Part shown: one piece after another, positions 61,226 through 64,000 of the stretch
Layout of the letters: every line of letters starts with the position of its first letter
Numbering within the stretch: position 1 is the stretch's first letter
Assembly: GCA_964407665.1 (NCBI GenBank)
Contig: CAYOWK010000002.1
Span: 62,001 to 126,000 of the forward strand
Length of the DNA stretch: 64,000 nt
Direction of reading: 5' to 3'
DNA from: CAYOWK01 sp964407665
GTDB lineage: Bacteria > Pseudomonadota > Alphaproteobacteria > Caulobacterales > Hyphomonadaceae
The notes under the pieces: model-generated
Database searches by the model: none
What the model saw: the letters and a program-made list of their open reading frames with translations, nothing else
What the model was told of the DNA's origin: nothing
Position numbers and translations under genes: made by a program

Positions 61226-62083
61226 ATGACCGGCAGGATCGCATTTCAGGGCGAATTGGGCGCCAATTCCCATATCGCGTGTCTGGACACGTATCCCGGG
61301 CTGTCGCCGCTGCCTTGCGCAACGTTCGAGGATGCTTTTGCTGCGGCGGCGTCTGGCGAGGCGGATCTGGCCATGATCCCGGTCGAAAACACGATTGCGG
61401 GCCGCGTGGCCGATATCCACCACCTCCTGCCAACGTCGCCCCTGTCCATCGTGGCCGAACACTTCATGCCGATCCGGTTCCAGCTGATGGCCCTGCCGGG
61501 CGCCAGACTGGAGGCTATCAAGGCCGCCCACAGCCACATCATGGGGCTGGGCCAGTGCCGCAGGTTTCTTCGCGAGCGCGGCATCCGCGCGGTCACGTCG
61601 GCGGATACCGCCGGCGCGGCCAGGGAAGTGAAGGAACTGGGCGATCCGACCCAGGCCGCGATCGCACCGCGCCTGGCCGCCGAAGTCTATGGTCTCGATA
61701 TCCTCGCCGAGAACATCGAGGACGCCGCCCACAACACCACCCGGTTCGTCATCATGAGCCGCGAGGCCCTGATGCCCGACCGGGGCGACGAAAAGTGGGT
61801 GACCGCTTTCGTGTTCAAGGTCCGAAACGTTCCCTCCGCGCTCTACAAGGCGATGGGTGGTTTCGCCACGAATGGCGTCAACATGACCAAGCTGGAAAGC
61901 TACCAGATCGGCGGAACCTTCACCGCGACGCAGTTCTACGCCGAGGTCGAAGGGCATCCGGACGATCCCGCCCTCCAGCGCGCCCTCGATGAGTTGGGCT
62001 TCTTCTCCACCGAGGTCCGGCATCTGGGCGTCTTCGCAGCGCATCCCTACCGCCGTCAGGCCGCTGCGATGGCCGGACACTAG
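61226..62083 (+). CDS. pheA: Prephenate dehydratase
   Basis: 285 residues from ATG 61226 (MTGRIAFQGELGANSH); a GTG five codons upstream is in frame. Converts prephenate to phenylpyruvate. Catalytic domain (about 1-180): IAFQGELGANSHIA, MIPVENTIAGRVADIHHLL, and HNTTRFVIMSRE with the catalytic TRF. A C-terminal ACT domain (about 195-280) carries the regulatory VPSALYKAMGGFA (GAL-type) and KLESYQIGG (ESRP-equivalent), so allosteric control by phenylalanine is likely. No chorismate mutase fusion. Divergent from the cytochrome c gene, as often seen with CycM in Alphaproteobacteria. Confidence 0.96.
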   Translation: MTGRIAFQGELGANSHIACLDTYPGLSPLPCATFEDAFAAAASGEADLAMIPVENTIAGRVADIHHLLPTSPLSIVAEHFMPIRFQLMALPGARLEAIKAAHSHIMGLGQCRRFLRERGIRAVTSADTAGAAREVKELGDPTQAAIAPRLAAEVYGLDILAENIEDAAHNTTRFVIMSREALMPDRGDEKWVTAFVFKVRNVPSALYKAMGGFATNGVNMTKLESYQIGGTFTATQFYAEVEGHPDDPALQRALDELGFFSTEVRHLGVFAAHPYRRQAAAMAGH

Positions 62084-62329
62084 TCGCAGCAGGCCCGACG
62101 CCTCATTGCAGCCAGACGCCCGCCACCTTTCCGAACGCATTCGCGTCTCGCGCTAAACATTTGTTGCCTTGAGGCAACGGCGGACATGTGCGTGCACGTC
62201 TGGCGCCCCAATCCGGTGTGAGTGGGGATCGGCCGCCCCCATCTGCCGTTGTGCTGGTGGGCGTGATCAACAACGCCCGGGCAGGCCGAAGAGCCCGCTC
62301 GCTCCCCAAAAATCAGAAGGACCTCCCCC

Positions 62330-62815
62330 ATGAAACTCAATTCAGTACTGGCCTTGGCGATCGCTGCGGCGGGCCTGACCATGGCCGTCGCGCCGGCTCA
62401 GGCCCAGGAGACCGGGCTCTACGTCAACGGCGGCGTCACGCACTTCTCGGCGGATACCGTGGACCTCGCCGGCATCACGGGCCGCGTAGGCTACAACTTC
62501 ACGCCGTATGTCGGGGTCGAGGGCGAGGCTACCGTTGGCGTGATTGACGACGGCAATGTCGAACTCGACAAGGAGGCCGCATTGTTCGGCGTCGCCCGCT
62601 GGCCGGTGGGCGAGCGCATTGATCTCTTCGCCCGCGCTGGCGTCTCGCATGTAGATGTAACCGGCGGCGAAGACGAAGGCTTTGCCTTCGGTCTTGGCGG
62701 CAATTACTGGTTCACGCCGGTTGACGGTATCCGCGCCGACATCACCCGCCACAATGTCGATGACGCTGGCGGTGATGTGGACGCATTCTCGGTCAGCTAT
62801 GCCCGCCGCTTCTAG
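62330..62815 (+). CDS. Small outer-membrane beta-barrel protein
   Basis: 161 residues with an AGAAGGA site. Signal peptide about 1-26 (KLNSVLALAIAAAGLTMA; cleavage at AQAQ-ETG). Mature protein is an eight-stranded barrel (OmpA/porin_2-like) with alternating strands: GLYVNGGVTHFSA, ITGRVGYNFTPYVGVEGEAT, IDLFARAGVSHVDV, GFAFGLGGNYWF and the terminal SVSYARRF ending in Phe. No OmpA peptidoglycan-binding domain. The 246-base upstream gap has a hairpin GTTGCC-TTGA-GGCAAC (62163-62178), perhaps a leader structure. Confidence 0.87.
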   Translation: MKLNSVLALAIAAAGLTMAVAPAQAQETGLYVNGGVTHFSADTVDLAGITGRVGYNFTPYVGVEGEATVGVIDDGNVELDKEAALFGVARWPVGERIDLFARAGVSHVDVTGGEDEGFAFGLGGNYWFTPVDGIRADITRHNVDDAGGDVDAFSVSYARRF

Positions 62816-62829
62816 GTAGCCTTCGCGAT

Positions 62830-63465
62830 ATGATCCCGGTGTTTGGCCTGCTTGATCCGCTCGACGAGCAGGCCTTCGCCGGGGCTTTCGCAATCTATCG
62901 CGACCAGATTGAACCGTCCGAGCAAAAGACAGAGGCAGAGATCAGAGCTCTGCTCAGCCGTCGTGACTACCGGTTCGTCATCGCCCGTGAAGACGGACGT
63001 GTGACCGCCCTTGCCCTCGCCTTTGTGCCGCCCAGGGATAGCTTCCTGCTGATCGAGTATGTCGCCGTGTCTGCCGACAGGCAGGGCGGAGGTCTGGGTT
63101 CGAAGTTGTTTTCCCTGCTTGTCGAAACCCTCGCCCAGGATCGGATCGCGCTGCTTGAGGTGGACGCACCGCGATCTGGTGCTGGCGCCGAACAGCGCAA
63201 CCGGCGCCTCGCCTTCTACGCCCGTCTCGGCTGCCGCATCGTCGAAGGCGTCGCCTACCAGCTGCCGCTCAGTCATTTCGGGACGCCGCCGCCTATGGTC
63301 CTGCTGGCCCATGCGCCAGCGACAGTCCGGGCGATCCCGCGCGGGCGCCTGATCCGCTGGCTGCGGACAATCTACACGGATGTCTACGCCCAGCCGGGCG
63401 ACGACCACCGAATTGCAGCCATGTCGGACGGAGAGGGCGACGCGGCGCGTCTCGTCGCCATTTAG
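62830..63465 (+). CDS. GNAT-family N-acetyltransferase
   Basis: 211 residues, starts 15 bases after the barrel-protein stop, so likely co-transcribed or read through. GNAT fold: FVIAREDGRVTALAL strands, SFLLIEYVAVSADRQGGGLGSKLFSLL, where the acetyl-CoA pyrophosphate motif R/QxxGxG is QGGGLGS, and QRNRRLAFYARLGCRIV. Substrate not predictable. The last 40 residues (DDHRIAAMSDGEGDAARL) are not part of the fold. The only functional clue is its neighbour, an outer-membrane protein, which says little. Confidence 0.85.
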   Translation: MIPVFGLLDPLDEQAFAGAFAIYRDQIEPSEQKTEAEIRALLSRRDYRFVIAREDGRVTALALAFVPPRDSFLLIEYVAVSADRQGGGLGSKLFSLLVETLAQDRIALLEVDAPRSGAGAEQRNRRLAFYARLGCRIVEGVAYQLPLSHFGTPPPMVLLAHAPATVRAIPRGRLIRWLRTIYTDVYAQPGDDHRIAAMSDGEGDAARLVAI

Positions 63466-63567
63466 CCGACCTTCCCAGACCTCGCGCCCCGCTGACGCTC
63501 AGCCAGGTGGGCGCTTGTTTATCCGCGTCACGACTCAAAGCGTGGCGTCATGGCGCCGCGTGACCGT

Positions 63568-64000
63568 TCAATCAGCCGCAACCGCCGGACGCCCGCGCAG
63601 CGCAAGCACGAGAAAGACAAGCGCAAGCGTCAGTGTCACGGGGCTGGCGTAGTGCTCGGGAGGGTGATGGCCGTTTGTCGCTCCCTTCAGGAACCATCCA
63701 TCGATAGCCATCAGCCCCCGCGCAACGATCACCGCAAGAAGTCCAAGAGGAACGAGCGTCCGATAGCGCAGTCCGATTACAAACAGCAGTAAGGCGAAAG
63801 GGATCTGCACCGCACCGAACCAGGCAAAGACAGCGACAATCGTCGACCCTGACGTGGTCAGATCTATTCCCGCAATCACGCCGGCGCCGCCGTCGGGAAG
63901 GAAGAAGTGTATGCAGCCCGGTACGAATTCCAGCAGCCCGACCAGCATCAGAAACCACGCCGATACGGTCGCGCCGCGGTACTCGTTGTTTGTACTGGGC
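63568..64000 (-). CDS. Small membrane protein of unknown function (N-terminus outside window)
   Basis: An open frame of at least 143 codons on the minus strand running off the right edge. Residues translated before the first internal ATG (TVSAWFLMLVGLLEFVPGCIHFF) look like real membrane sequence, so the start is likely beyond 64000. Four hydrophobic segments (near LLEFVPGCIHFFL, GSTIVAVFAWFGAVQIPF, RTLVPLGLLAVIVARGL and PVTLTLALVFLVLAL). Polar loop KGATNGHHPPEHY. No family recognised. Confidence 0.65.
   Translation of the reverse strand, partial: PSTNNEYRGATVSAWFLMLVGLLEFVPGCIHFFLPDGGAGVIAGIDLTTSGSTIVAVFAWFGAVQIPFALLLFVIGLRYRTLVPLGLLAVIVARGLMAIDGWFLKGATNGHHPPEHYASPVTLTLALVFLVLALRGRPAVAAD

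Overview
This is high-GC bacterial chromosome, most likely from an alphaproteobacterium of the Caulobacterales/Hyphomonadaceae type. The pointers are a class I PHA synthase with phasin and PhaR, two large TonB-dependent receptors (one of the Caulobacter-rich TIGR01782 type), a membrane-anchored CycM-like cytochrome c, an alphaproteobacterial PAS_5 protein and REP-like intergenic palindromes. The genus call is inference; no rRNA or marker gene is present. I see no tRNA, rRNA, CRISPR array, prophage or transposase.

Layout. 0-2.8 kb: the end of a MacB-like ABC exporter (ATPase cut by the window edge, two FtsX-type permeases). 2.8-5.7 kb: moeA and moaC (molybdenum cofactor) and a class I/II aminotransferase. 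5.9-10 kb: a polyhydroxyalkanoate locus (phasin, phaC, an alpha/beta hydrolase, phaR). 10.1-12.2 kb: two tandem paralogous membrane proteins of unknown function between inverted copies of a palindromic repeat. 12.2-16.1 kb: Mpl/MurC-like ligase and LD-carboxypeptidase (murein peptide recycling), HAD phosphatase, pirin. 16.4-23 kb: a three-gene transglutaminase / ATP-grasp-alpha-E / transglutaminase-DUF2126 operon. 23.5-28 kb: TonB receptor, TauE-type exporter, response regulator.

28.2-38.0 kb is the most interesting region: a compact type II fatty-acid/polyketide-like cluster. It has an ApeP-like and an ApeI/FabZ-like dehydratase, a membrane-anchored DarA-like flavodoxin-fold protein, a DarB-like KAS III, a small unknown protein, a BtrH-family putative acyltransferase, and a convergent operon of ABC-2 exporter, ACP, ketosynthase and a Cys-less chain-length-factor-like partner. 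The genes can be read as one route: KS-CLF, ACP and dehydratases build an unsaturated acyl chain; DarB/DarA-like enzymes join and aromatise chains into a dialkylresorcinol-like lipid; BtrH may acylate or release it; the ABC pair exports it. It has no ketoreductase, adenylation enzyme or phosphopantetheinyl transferase of its own.

38.4-48 kb: receiver-only regulator, LOG-family protein, a TonB receptor with a lipoprotein, a GYF-domain protein with a SinR-like C-terminus, enoyl-CoA hydratase, PilZ and PAS proteins, a Pro-rich secreted protein and a DUF599 membrane protein. 48.2-52 kb: a GT4 glycosyltransferase with its GH130 partner. 52-64 kb: acyl-CoA dehydrogenase, membrane GT2, threonine aldolase, GGDEF-EAL protein, exported MORN-repeat protein, cytochrome c, prephenate dehydratase, a small outer-membrane barrel, a GNAT protein and a membrane protein cut by the right edge.
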